Assembly: GCF_009707955.1 (NCBI RefSeq)
Contig: NZ_WMDQ01000001.1
Span: forward strand, 248,001-312,000
Direction of reading: 5' to 3'
DNA: 64,000 nucleotides
Source of the DNA: Flavobacterium sp. LC2016-13
Lineage (GTDB): Bacteria; Bacteroidota; Bacteroidia; Flavobacteriales; Flavobacteriaceae
Shown here piece after piece: positions 35,643 through 44,208 of this stretch (position 1 is the first letter of the stretch; every line of letters begins with the position of its first letter). Under the pieces are notes generated by a model that saw nothing but the letters and a program-made list of their open reading frames with translations, ran no database searches and was not told the origin of the DNA. A program made the position numbers and the translations under genes.

Positions 35643-36363
35643 TTTCTAGAATTTTTAGGTATTTTCTGGCTAAATCAGTTATTAAAAACATACTCATTGT
35701 TTTGTTCTTACTATCCAAAGATACGGCAAATTCGCCATCTTCTATGCAATAAAACTGAAATCCTTTAATATCTTCTACAGAAATTTTCAATCTTTCCGTA
35801 TAATAATTCTCCTCAAAAAGATATTCCATTTTCCTAAAAAGCGCCTCTTTTTTCTCAATATTAACCTCTTTTTTAAGCATTGTAGTTCTTCCGGAAATTG
35901 CATTCAACAACAAATCTCCCGCAGTCGATTGTGCTGTATAAACTTTTCTTTCGGCAGGCGTATATTTTTTTTGGTCACGCGGAATAATTCCGAGATTTTC
36001 GGCATTAATATTTGCATTTTCGTTTACCACAACTTCTTTCAGCTCTATCTCCTTGGCAACCATTTTTATCTGAAGCAAACTGGATTTCAGATCTTCTGAA
36101 GAAATTCTGCGCTGAAGCGTTTCTAAGTTTACTGATGAAAAAACCAACACATCTCCTTCTTTAATTACAATCGAAAACATTCCGTCAGCATCAGAAACCG
36201 CAGTAACCTGCGTTGTATTATTAATGATGTTTACACCTTCAACAGAAGTTGATTGTTCCAATATTTTTCCGAGAATTTCTTTTGCGCCGTTGCTTTGTCC
36301 AAACGAAATTTGAAAAATACAGAATAGTAATATAACAAGGGATTTATTTGTTTTCAACAGCAA
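35626..36363 (-). CDS. Carboxypeptidase-regulatory-like protein, second paralogue
   Basis: Protein of 245 aa with a signal peptide (about 1-22, ending FGQ). N-terminal CarboxypepD_reg-like domain (EGVNIINNTTQVTAVSDADG), followed by ELKEVVVNENANI and LGIIPRDQKKYTPAERK, then a helical C-terminal half. Such domains are found at the N-terminus of TonB-dependent receptors, but no barrel follows. It overlaps both neighbours (17 and 20 nt). Function unknown. Confidence 0.78.
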   Translation of the reverse strand: MLLKTNKSLVILLFCIFQISFGQSNGAKEILGKILEQSTSVEGVNIINNTTQVTAVSDADGMFSIVIKEGDVLVFSSVNLETLQRRISSEDLKSSLLQIKMVAKEIELKEVVVNENANINAENLGIIPRDQKKYTPAERKVYTAQSTAGDLLLNAISGRTTMLKKEVNIEKKEALFRKMEYLFEENYYTERLKISVEDIKGFQFYCIEDGEFAVSLDSKNKTMSMFLITDLARKYLKILENEKKP

Positions 36364-37111
36364 GTATTTCTTTATATTTAACAGCTAATTCTCCTAAAAG
36401 AAATTCTGTTGAAGTTCTGTTTTTAGAATCTAATATTGCCGTAAACTTATCATTGTCTACTGCATAATATTCGAATCCTTTTACATATTCACTAGGAATT
36501 TTTAATCGATTCACAAAGTGGTCGAGACTGAACATATTCTCTAAAAGTCTCATAAAAGTTTCTTTTTTCTCGACTGCAACTTCTTTTTTCAGCATTGCAG
36601 TACGTCCGGAAAAAAAATTAAATAAAGGATCTGCAGAAATAGATCCTCCAGCCATCGATCCAGCATTTGCGGTTGGATTTAAAGCGGTTGCAGTATGAAG
36701 TTTTCTTTCTGCTTCGGTGTATTTTTTTTGTCCCGCAGGAACAATTCCTAAAGCAACAGAATTAATATTATCGTATGTTTTAATAATTACTTCCTGTAAT
36801 TGATGCATTACCAGATTTAATTTTACAGTAAAATTAAGATCTGAAAATTTTTCAGGGGTTATTAAAACCCTGTTTTCCTTAAACTGTATTGATGAAAAAA
36901 CAAGTGTGTCGCCTGATTTGGCCATAATCGAAAAAGATCCGTCTGCACTTGTTGTGACCATAGCTTCAGTTTGAGCATTTACCACATAAACACCTTCTAA
37001 ATCATTGGTATTAGAAATGATTTTTCCGTTTATAACAGAACGATCCTGATCCTGAGACCAAGAAGTCTGACTCAAAACAATTGCCAAAACACAGAAAACT
37101 TTGTTAATCAA
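36344..37111 (-). CDS. Carboxypeptidase-regulatory-like protein, first paralogue
   Basis: Protein of 255 aa with a signal peptide (about 1-19). Same plan as the next gene: a beta-sandwich domain (LEGVYVVNAQTEAMVTTSAD), LQEVIIKTYDNINSV and LGIVPAGQKKYTEAERK, then a helical part. It carries an extra Ala/Gly-rich stretch (TANAGSMAGGSISADP) absent from the second paralogue. First gene of the operon; a TAAATTTG -7 box lies on the minus strand at 37172-37165. Function unknown. Confidence 0.78.
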   Translation of the reverse strand: MINKVFCVLAIVLSQTSWSQDQDRSVINGKIISNTNDLEGVYVVNAQTEAMVTTSADGSFSIMAKSGDTLVFSSIQFKENRVLITPEKFSDLNFTVKLNLVMHQLQEVIIKTYDNINSVALGIVPAGQKKYTEAERKLHTATALNPTANAGSMAGGSISADPLFNFFSGRTAMLKKEVAVEKKETFMRLLENMFSLDHFVNRLKIPSEYVKGFEYYAVDNDKFTAILDSKNRTSTEFLLGELAVKYKEILAVENK

Positions 37112-37357
37112 AATGAAATAAAATTAGAATTATTCTTAAAATGTAAAAATATCCTAATGTATTCCAAATTTAGTATTAAGAGCTTGGTAAAAAAATGTTA
37201 ATTAAATTTTCATTTAAACGCCAAGAACACTAATAAAAAACACACAGTTGACAAAGCTTTATTTTTAAACTTTATGATTAAACATTTACTCCGCATTTTT
37301 CAATCTGAAGAATTGTTTTTTAATATCTTTAGCCGCAACAATTTGAGTTTAAAATTT

Positions 37358-38065
37358 ATGAAAAGCATTATCATTGCCAGCACATCTACATTACATGAAG
37401 GCAGTTACTTAGAGTATTTATTACCTACTTTACAAGTTCATTTTAAAAATTGCAAAAGCATACTTTTTATTCCGTATGCTCGCCCGGGCGGAATTTCACA
37501 TACTGAATATACAGAGAAAGTCGCGCAGGCATTTACTGCAATTAACATTTCTGTAAAAGGAATTCATGAGTTTGAAAATGCAGAAAATGCAATAAAAAAT
37601 GCAGAAGGAATATTTACAGGAGGCGGAAATACTTTTTTACTGGTAAGTCAATTATACCAACAAAATATAATGCAATTACTTGCCGAAACCGTAAAAAATG
37701 GGACTCCATATCTTGGAACAAGCGCCGGCAGCAATATTTGCGGATTATCGATGCAAACTACGAATGATATGCCTATTGTTTATCCTCCAAGCTTTCAGAC
37801 TTTAGGATTGATTCCTTTCAATTTAAATCCGCATTATTTAGATCCTGATACACAATCAAAACACATGGGAGAAACACGCGAAACAAGAATTAAGGAATTT
37901 CATGCTTTTAATTCTGTTCCAGTTTTGGGCTTAAGAGAAGGAAGCTGGCTTGAAGTAAAAGGAGAAAAAATCACTTTAAAAGGAAATTTATCTGCTCGTT
38001 TGTTTTTACAGAACCAAATCCCGGAAGAATTAGAAACTGAAAGCGATTTGAGTAGTTTAAAATAA
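37358..38065 (+). CDS. pepE: Peptidase E (alpha-aspartyl dipeptidase)
   Basis: Cytoplasmic serine peptidase of family S51 that cleaves Asp-X dipeptides. Nucleophile Ser122 in GTSAGSN, His159 in NPHYLDP and FTGGGNTF (86-93) are seen, at nearly the same positions as in the 229-aa E. coli enzyme (Ser120, His157). The start is set at 37358 (MKSIIIAST), giving 235 aa; an upstream in-frame ATG at 37274 would add 28 residues that do not fit the family. Confidence 0.92.
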   Translation: MKSIIIASTSTLHEGSYLEYLLPTLQVHFKNCKSILFIPYARPGGISHTEYTEKVAQAFTAINISVKGIHEFENAENAIKNAEGIFTGGGNTFLLVSQLYQQNIMQLLAETVKNGTPYLGTSAGSNICGLSMQTTNDMPIVYPPSFQTLGLIPFNLNPHYLDPDTQSKHMGETRETRIKEFHAFNSVPVLGLREGSWLEVKGEKITLKGNLSARLFLQNQIPEELETESDLSSLK

Positions 38066-38073
38066 AAGTGGTT

Positions 38074-38164
38074 TTTCACCATATAAGTGATATAAGAAAA
38101 TTTAAGCTTTTTAGGATTGAACCAAAACTTTTTTAAATGAACTTACATCACTTATATGGTGAAA
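38074..38164. repeat. Inverted repeat of the CACCATATAAGTGATATAAG family
   Basis: 38074-38096 and 38142-38164 are reverse complements at 22 of 23 positions. The core has two 9-nt units (ATATAAGTG, ATATAAG). A third arm, identical to the left arm, stands alone at 49519-49541, so this is a dispersed repeat family. It lies between pepE and the tRNA terminator. Confidence 0.75.
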
Positions 38165-38170
38165 TAAAAC

Positions 38171-38206
38171 CAAAAAAAAAATCCTCAAACAATGTTTGAG
38201 GATTTT
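38171..38206 (-). terminator. Terminator of the first tRNA-Gly gene
   Basis: Stem AATCCTCAAAC/GTTTGAGGATT followed on the minus strand by a T tract, just downstream of the tRNA at 38211-38283. Confidence 0.88.
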
Positions 38207-38210
38207 GAAG

Positions 38211-38283
<73 letters not shown>

Positions 38284-38295
38284 ATTAACAGGGTG

Positions 38296-38303
38296 CAAAT
38301 ATA
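38296..38303 (-). promoter_or_regulatory. -7 box of the first tRNA-Gly gene
   Basis: TATATTTG on the minus strand, followed by CACC as in the second tRNA promoter. TTTG upstream is only 15 nt away, shorter than usual. Confidence 0.55.
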
Positions 38304-38353
38304 AACAATTAAATGATTCAAAAAAATAAAAATCAAAAATTATTTAATTTTGA

Positions 38354-38388
38354 TAAAAAAACCGAAGCAATTAAGTTTCGGTTTTTTA
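38354..38388 (-). terminator. Terminator of the second tRNA-Gly gene
   Basis: Stem AACCGAA/TTCGGTT with a T tract on the minus strand. It sits between the two tRNA genes, so each tRNA is its own transcription unit. Confidence 0.85.
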
Positions 38389-38389
38389 G

Positions 38390-38462
<73 letters not shown>

Positions 38463-38472
38463 ATTACTGGTG

Positions 38473-38504
38473 CAAATATAAAAAATAAGTTCAGTTCAAA
38501 ACAA
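38473..38504 (-). promoter_or_regulatory. Promoter of the second tRNA-Gly gene
   Basis: On the minus strand TTG (38504-38502), 21 nt, TATATTTG (38480-38473). This fits the Bacteroidota promoter pattern and places the transcription start close to the tRNA 5' end. Confidence 0.65.
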
Positions 38505-38596
38505 GCTTTTTTTGAAAAAAAATTAATTAAAAACAACTATTTCTTATAACCTATTTAAAACTAAAATGTTATACATTTAAATATTTTTTACAAATT

Positions 38597-39034
38597 ATGA
38601 ATCTCATTAAGGAAATACCATCAAAAGAAACATATATCGTTCGTCAACCCGTTCTTAGAAACGGAAAACCTATAGAAAGTTGCATTTTTGAAGGCGACGA
38701 TTTAGACACTACCCATCATTTTGGATTATTTGACAATAGTGAATTAATAGGAATTATTTCGTTATTCTCCCAAACCAACACTATATTTGCTGAAAAAAAA
38801 CAGGCTCAAATTCGCGGAATGGCTGTTTTAGAAACGCATCAAAAGAAAGGATTTGGCGAAGCTCTGGTTAAACATTGCGAAAATTATTGCTATGAGAACA
38901 ATGTTGATTTAATTTGGTTTAACGCCAGAACAGCAGCTGTTGGCTTTTACAAAAAAATGAATTACGAAATAATTGGCGCGCCATTTGATATCAAAGATGT
39001 CGGCGAACATTATTTAATGTCTAAAAAATTATAA
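38597..39034 (+). CDS. GNAT-family N-acetyltransferase
   Basis: Protein of 145 aa with the GNAT fold pattern: the acetyl-CoA loop appears as RGMAVLETHQKKGFGEALV (beta-4 then the Q/RxxGxG/A-like loop), and the C-terminal FNARTAAVGFYKKMNYEIIG matches the end of the fold. The substrate cannot be told. It ends one base before the L,D-transpeptidase gene, so the two are co-transcribed. Confidence 0.88.
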   Translation: MNLIKEIPSKETYIVRQPVLRNGKPIESCIFEGDDLDTTHHFGLFDNSELIGIISLFSQTNTIFAEKKQAQIRGMAVLETHQKKGFGEALVKHCENYCYENNVDLIWFNARTAAVGFYKKMNYEIIGAPFDIKDVGEHYLMSKKL

Positions 39035-39035
39035 A

Positions 39036-40628
39036 ATGAAGAAACTTTACTTTCTGTTAGTAATATGTGTTTTTATTAGTTGTAAAAAGGAACCAAAACC
39101 AGTTCCCAGAAAAATAACCCCTCCACCTACAATCATACTTACTGACGAAAGAAAAGTAGTTATTGACACTGCCTTAATAAATGTTTTTAAGAGTGAAACA
39201 CTTCAACAATTTTATAATTCATCTGAAAATAAAACTGTTTGGGGAAATCTTAAAAAAAGAACGTATGTTTTGTCTCAATTAGAAAAAGCAGACGAATTAG
39301 GTTTAAATCCTGATGATTATAAGGCTTCAACACTTGAGAAATTCGAAAAAAGAATCAGTTCTTTAAATGATAAAGAATTGGCTACTTACGACATATTGCT
39401 TACTTATAATTTTGAATTATACTTAAAACATCTTTATAAAGGAAAACTTGATCCGAAGAAATTATATACTGATTGGGATTTAGAAGAAAAACCTTTTGAC
39501 GTAAATAATGTTCTTGTAAAGGCTTTTAATAAAAACAAACTAGACAGCGTTGTAGAAAATATTCAGCCAAAATCACAAACCTACAAGGAGTTATTAAATG
39601 CGCTTCAAATCATTAATACTTATCCTGATGAAGAAGCGATAGACACCATTAAATCTGCTGATAAAATAGTATTAAAAGACACTAATAATGCTTTAATCAA
39701 CATTAAAAAGAAGCTTTTATTCTGGAAAGACCTTACAGGAAAAGATAGTCTTACTAATATATATGACAAAAAAACATTTGAGGCTGTAAAAACATTTCAG
39801 GAAAGACACGGCTTGGCTGCTGACGGTGTTATTGGTTATGGAACTTTAAGCGCTTTGAATTATTCTAAAGAAAAAAGAAAACAACAAATCATTGCCAATC
39901 TGGAGCGTTGGAGATGGTACACCACTGATTTAGGAGATAGTTATTTTATCATTAATATTCCTAATTACAGCTTAAATGTAGTTGAAAACCAAGATACTAC
40001 TTTAGTTAGAAATGTTGTCGTAGGAACGAGCAAAAGAAGAACTCCTATTATAACATCAAAACTTAGAACCGTAGTTTTTAACCCAACCTGGACGGTTCCG
40101 CCAACTATTTTGAAGGAAGATATTGTTCCTGAAATGAAAAAAAACAGAAACTATCTGGCAAAAAAACACATTACGATATTTGATTCTTCTAATCATGAAG
40201 TTGATCCGAAAGCGTGGAATGAAAACAAACCTCATAGTTACAGATATGTTCAAAGCCCCGGATATAACAACTCTTTGGGGTTAATGAAGATTTTATTTCC
40301 AAATCATCATAGTGTTTATTTGCATGATACAAATCACCGTAATTATTTTGGAAGAAATAATCGCTCGTTAAGTTCGGGTTGTGTTCGTATTGAAAATCCT
40401 TTAGAATTAGCACAGCATATTTTAAGTGATACTATCCCTGCAAAAAATTGGTCGAAAGAAAAAATCGATTCTATTATTGAAACTAAGAAAACGATAAACA
40501 TCAAAATTGCCAAAAAATATGCTTTATATCAATGGTATTGGACAGCGTGGAGCAAAAAAAATCAGCTCCTGTTCAGAGCTGATATTTATAATTTAGATTC
40601 GGATTTGTATACTAAACTAAGAGATTAG
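39036..40628 (+). CDS. L,D-transpeptidase lipoprotein of the YcbB/LdtD type
   Basis: Lipoprotein of 530 aa with lipobox FISC (Cys16). Order: a helical scaffold domain (about 40-230), a peptidoglycan-binding domain (about 245-275, FQERHGLAADGVIGYGTLSALN in part), and a YkuD catalytic domain (about 300-455) with His430 (YLHDT) and the motif SSGCVR with Cys449. Such enzymes form 3-3 cross-links in peptidoglycan. The last 12 nt overlap the convergent YkuD_2 gene. Confidence 0.93.
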   Translation: MKKLYFLLVICVFISCKKEPKPVPRKITPPPTIILTDERKVVIDTALINVFKSETLQQFYNSSENKTVWGNLKKRTYVLSQLEKADELGLNPDDYKASTLEKFEKRISSLNDKELATYDILLTYNFELYLKHLYKGKLDPKKLYTDWDLEEKPFDVNNVLVKAFNKNKLDSVVENIQPKSQTYKELLNALQIINTYPDEEAIDTIKSADKIVLKDTNNALINIKKKLLFWKDLTGKDSLTNIYDKKTFEAVKTFQERHGLAADGVIGYGTLSALNYSKEKRKQQIIANLERWRWYTTDLGDSYFIINIPNYSLNVVENQDTTLVRNVVVGTSKRRTPIITSKLRTVVFNPTWTVPPTILKEDIVPEMKKNRNYLAKKHITIFDSSNHEVDPKAWNENKPHSYRYVQSPGYNNSLGLMKILFPNHHSVYLHDTNHRNYFGRNNRSLSSGCVRIENPLELAQHILSDTIPAKNWSKEKIDSIIETKKTINIKIAKKYALYQWYWTAWSKKNQLLFRADIYNLDSDLYTKLRD

Positions 40629-41339
40629 TTTTTCTTCCATCGTAAAACTTCTTGATGGATGATAAATAAACAAACACGATTTATCTTTAATAGTTTGGAT
40701 TATTTCATCCGTCAATTCAATTGGCAGTGCCGGGCAACCCTGGCTTCTGCCTAATCTTTTATGCTCTCTTATAAAAGATTCAGAAACATAATCTGCTCCA
40801 TGCATAACAACTCCTCTTTCGCGGGCATTGTCATTAAAACCTTTTTCAAGACCATCTAAACGTAGTGAAGCACCGTGTTTTCCCTGATAAATTTCGCCGG
40901 TAGAATAAAATCCAAGGCTGCTTTTAAAAGATGAATTTATGTTTGAAAATGCAGTTGCAAATTCTTCTCCGGTATTTCTGCCGTGAGCAACTAAAGACTG
41001 AAACAAAATTGTATTCGTCGACAAATCAATCACCCAAAGACGTTTGGTGTTTGATGATAAACTAAAATCAATTAAAGTTAAAATGTCTTTTTGAATTAAT
41101 CCTTTTTCTTTCAATAAGTAAAAACCTTTTAAGGCTTCAGAAAAAGTTCGTAGTTCCGGTAACTTAAAATTGTTAGGATTTAATGCACTATAAACGCTTT
41201 CAATTTTAGCATCCATAGTTACTTTTTCAACCTTCGCAAAACTTTTTGCAGTTACCTCTTTTAATTCGGGAGTGCTTTTTGTGTCTTTTCCAAAAGACAA
41301 TAACAAAAACACCACTAATGGATAAATTTTGTAAATCAT
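40617..41339 (-). CDS. Murein L,D-transpeptidase catalytic-domain protein (YkuD_2 type)
   Basis: Protein of 240 aa with an N-terminal signal sequence (about 1-17). The catalytic region has VMHGADYV with His180 and GRSQGCPALP with Cys202, the layout of the YkuD_2 family of short L,D-transpeptidases. Tail-to-tail overlap (12 nt) with a different class of L,D-transpeptidase is notable. It has a textbook promoter at 41376-41405. Confidence 0.9.
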   Translation of the reverse strand: MIYKIYPLVVFLLLSFGKDTKSTPELKEVTAKSFAKVEKVTMDAKIESVYSALNPNNFKLPELRTFSEALKGFYLLKEKGLIQKDILTLIDFSLSSNTKRLWVIDLSTNTILFQSLVAHGRNTGEEFATAFSNINSSFKSSLGFYSTGEIYQGKHGASLRLDGLEKGFNDNARERGVVMHGADYVSESFIREHKRLGRSQGCPALPIELTDEIIQTIKDKSCLFIYHPSRSFTMEEKLIS

Positions 41340-41639
41340 TGAATCTCTTTAGGTTAATAATAAATTTGGGTAGGGCAAAAGTATAAAAAATTCATACTTG
41401 ACAAAATAGAAGCCTGAAAATCAGGCACTTTTTTATCAAACTTTAACATTATTAACTAAAAAAACCCGTTTCTGTAAGATATTTACTTATGCTAAAAAAC
41501 TAAACGTTTTAACGTACTTTCTTAAAGAAAATATAAGAAAATAGTACTTTTACATTCGAAAACTGTAACTTTTATATTAAAAGTGTGTCTATTAATCCAA
41601 CTGATAATCCAATTAATAATTACTTTCTTTAAAATTGTC
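41340..41639. other. Divergent intergenic region
   Basis: A 300-nt region. It contains the YkuD_2 promoter, a small hairpin GCCTGA/TCAGGC near 41412-41426 followed by a T run on the plus strand, and a TACTTTTA -7-like element near 41544 for the DUF5916 gene. No gene is seen in it. Confidence 0.5.
41376..41405 (-). promoter_or_regulatory. Promoter of the YkuD_2 gene
   Basis: On the minus strand TTTG (41405-41402), 18 nt, TACTTTTG (41383-41376): a close match to the Bacteroidota consensus. Confidence 0.75.
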
Positions 41640-44069
41640 ATGAAAAAAATAGCTTTTTTATGTCTTCTGTTTTCTACTTTTTTAAGCTTTAGCCAAAAGA
41701 AAACGCTGCAAGCGCAATCTATTTCGCAAAATATTCTTATCGACGGAAAATTGGATGAAGCTGCATGGGAAAATGCAGCAACAGCCTCAGATTTTGTTAT
41801 GTTTGATCCTGATAATGGCAAACCTATGCCAGATTCTAAAAAAACAGATATTAAAGTTTTATATAATAATGACGCAATTTATATTGGCGCCATCATGCAT
41901 GATGATGAACCTGAAAAGATTTTAAAAGAAATCTCGCAACGAGATAATTTTGGAACTGCAGATATTTTCGGCGTTTTCATTAATGGTTTCAATGATGGAC
42001 AGCAAAATTTTGAGTTTTTTGTTTCTGCTGCCGATGTTCAGGGCGATTGTATTATGACCGATGCCATTGGGGAAGATTATTCCTGGGATGCGGTCTGGAT
42101 TAGCAAAGCAAAAATAACAGACAAAGGCTGGATTGTAGAAATGAAGATTCCGTATGCGGCTTTGCGTTTTTCTGCAGAAAATAAACAAACGTGGGGAATT
42201 AATTTTTTTAGGGAAATAAAACGCGAACGCAGAAAATATACATGGTCTTTAATTGATACTAAAGTAGGCACTTTTACGCAGCAAAATGGAAATCTGGAAG
42301 GAATTGAAAACATCAAACCTCCTACCCGATTATTTTTTATGCCTTATGCTTCTTATTATTTAAATGCTGCCGATGGTCAAAAAACGTACGGTACGGTAAA
42401 AGGCGGAATGGATATTAAGTATGGAATTAATGATGCTTTTACGCTTGATGCTATTTTGATTCCTGATTTTGGACAGGCAAAATATGATGATCAGATTTTA
42501 AATTTGGGTCCGTTTGAGCAGCAGTTTAATGAAAACAGGGCTTTTTTTACAGAAGGAACAGATTTGTTTAATAAAGGAAAAATGTTCTATTCGAGAAGAA
42601 TTGGAGGAAAACCATCTGTTGAACCGGATTTGAAGGATAATGAAGAAGTATTTGAAACGGTTCAAAATGTGAATCTTATTAATGCTTTGAAAGTTTCAGG
42701 AAGAACTAAAAACGGATTAGGGGTTGGAATTTTAAATGCTGTTACCGAAAAAACATACGCAACTATAAAAGATACGATAACGGGAGCAACAAGACGTGAA
42801 ATTGTTGAACCTTTAACGAATTATAATGTTTTGGTTTTGGATCAGCGTTTTCGTAAAAATTCTTCTGTAACACTTATTAATACTAATGTTTCCCGAAATG
42901 CACATTATCGGGATGCAAATGTTACGGGGCTTGCCTGGGATTTAAATACAAAAGCAAATACCTATAATCTATCAGGAAATGTAAAATACAGTACTATAAA
43001 TGGTCCTGAAGATAAAACAGGTATTTATTCAACTATAGGTTTTGCCGAAACCAGTGGCAAGTATCGTTACAGTTTTGGTACTGATTATGTTACGAAAGAT
43101 TTTGACCCAAATGATTTGGGAATCAACTTTTACACCAATTATTATAATTTTTACGGAAATGCAAATTATAGAATTCTAAACCCAACAAAACTTTTTAATA
43201 GTTTTAAAATTAACTATAATATGTATACCGAATTCAATAAAGAATCCGGAAAAGTACAGGATAACAGTATTAATGCCAACATAAACCTGACTACAGTAAA
43301 AAACAATTATTACGGAATGGGCGTTACGGTTTATCCGTTAGAAAGTTATGATTATTATGAACCAAGAGCCGAAAATAGATATGTTGCAATTCCGAAAAGA
43401 GTAGAAACATGGTTTAGCATATCAACAAATTACAATTATAAATTCGCTTTAGATTTAAATCCGTCAATTTCTGTTACTGAAGATAAGGGAAGATTTACAT
43501 ACGGCGTTGATATTGGTCCGAGATATCGCTTTAACGACAAACTTTTACTGACGTATACTTTTAGCATTTTAAAAAGACACAACAATAAAGGATATATTGA
43601 TAGTTTTGATGACGATGATAATGAAAATACTACTGACAAAATCATTTTTGCGAATAGAGATGTTATCACTTACGCTAATACTATATCCGGAAAGTATGCC
43701 ATCAATAGTGCTATGACGCTTAATTTGGCAGTACGTCAATATTGGTCCTCGGCAGAAAACAAGGATATTCTTGAACTTCAGCCTGACGGAACTCTTGATC
43801 CATATTCTCAATATACAGAGAACAAAAATTCGAGTTTTTATTCCTGGAACGCAGATTTATCATATTCCTGGTGGTTTGCTCCGGGAAGCCAGCTTTCTGC
43901 ATTGTACAGAAATAATGCTTCAAATTTTGAACGTGTTATTGATAAGGATTTCAAGCATAATGTAACGAGCTTGCTGACGAACGATTCCTTAAAACACATT
44001 TTTTCGATAAGTGTAAAATATTTTATAGACTATAACGCCGTCAAAAATAAGATTAGAAAGAGAGCTTAG
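41640..44069 (+). CDS. DUF5916 outer-membrane protein with N-terminal CBM9-like domain
   Basis: Protein of 809 aa from the ATG at 41640 (MKKIAFLCLLFSTFLSFSQ), a clean signal peptide; a frame start 57 nt earlier would add hydrophobic residues before it and is less likely. Residues about 25-210 fit a family 9 carbohydrate-binding-like beta-sandwich (ILIDGKLDEAAWENA ... ADIFGVFINGF); the rest is the DUF5916 barrel-like part. The family is wide in Bacteroidota and its substrate is unknown. Single-gene unit. Confidence 0.88.
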   Translation: MKKIAFLCLLFSTFLSFSQKKTLQAQSISQNILIDGKLDEAAWENAATASDFVMFDPDNGKPMPDSKKTDIKVLYNNDAIYIGAIMHDDEPEKILKEISQRDNFGTADIFGVFINGFNDGQQNFEFFVSAADVQGDCIMTDAIGEDYSWDAVWISKAKITDKGWIVEMKIPYAALRFSAENKQTWGINFFREIKRERRKYTWSLIDTKVGTFTQQNGNLEGIENIKPPTRLFFMPYASYYLNAADGQKTYGTVKGGMDIKYGINDAFTLDAILIPDFGQAKYDDQILNLGPFEQQFNENRAFFTEGTDLFNKGKMFYSRRIGGKPSVEPDLKDNEEVFETVQNVNLINALKVSGRTKNGLGVGILNAVTEKTYATIKDTITGATRREIVEPLTNYNVLVLDQRFRKNSSVTLINTNVSRNAHYRDANVTGLAWDLNTKANTYNLSGNVKYSTINGPEDKTGIYSTIGFAETSGKYRYSFGTDYVTKDFDPNDLGINFYTNYYNFYGNANYRILNPTKLFNSFKINYNMYTEFNKESGKVQDNSINANINLTTVKNNYYGMGVTVYPLESYDYYEPRAENRYVAIPKRVETWFSISTNYNYKFALDLNPSISVTEDKGRFTYGVDIGPRYRFNDKLLLTYTFSILKRHNNKGYIDSFDDDDNENTTDKIIFANRDVITYANTISGKYAINSAMTLNLAVRQYWSSAENKDILELQPDGTLDPYSQYTENKNSSFYSWNADLSYSWWFAPGSQLSALYRNNASNFERVIDKDFKHNVTSLLTNDSLKHIFSISVKYFIDYNAVKNKIRKRA

Positions 44070-44163
44070 CCTGAATTAATTTTAAAAAATAAAGACTTAT
44101 ATAATTAATTTAATATTTTTAAATACAGTTCATTTTATTAAACATAATTGTAACAAAGCTTTC

Positions 44164-44193
44164 TTTGCAAGTTTTATAAATGCTTTATCTTTG
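44164..44193 (+). promoter_or_regulatory. Promoter of gpmI
   Basis: TTTG (44164-44167), 18 nt, TATCTTTG (44186-44193). The start of transcription would lie about 10 nt before the ATG, giving a very short leader. Confidence 0.8.
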
Positions 44194-44208
44194 TAGAAAA
44201 CAAAAATC

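Noticed and set aside
37274..37357. Longer start for pepE
   Set aside because: The 28 extra residues do not fit the family, and catalytic residue numbering matches E. coli only from 37358.
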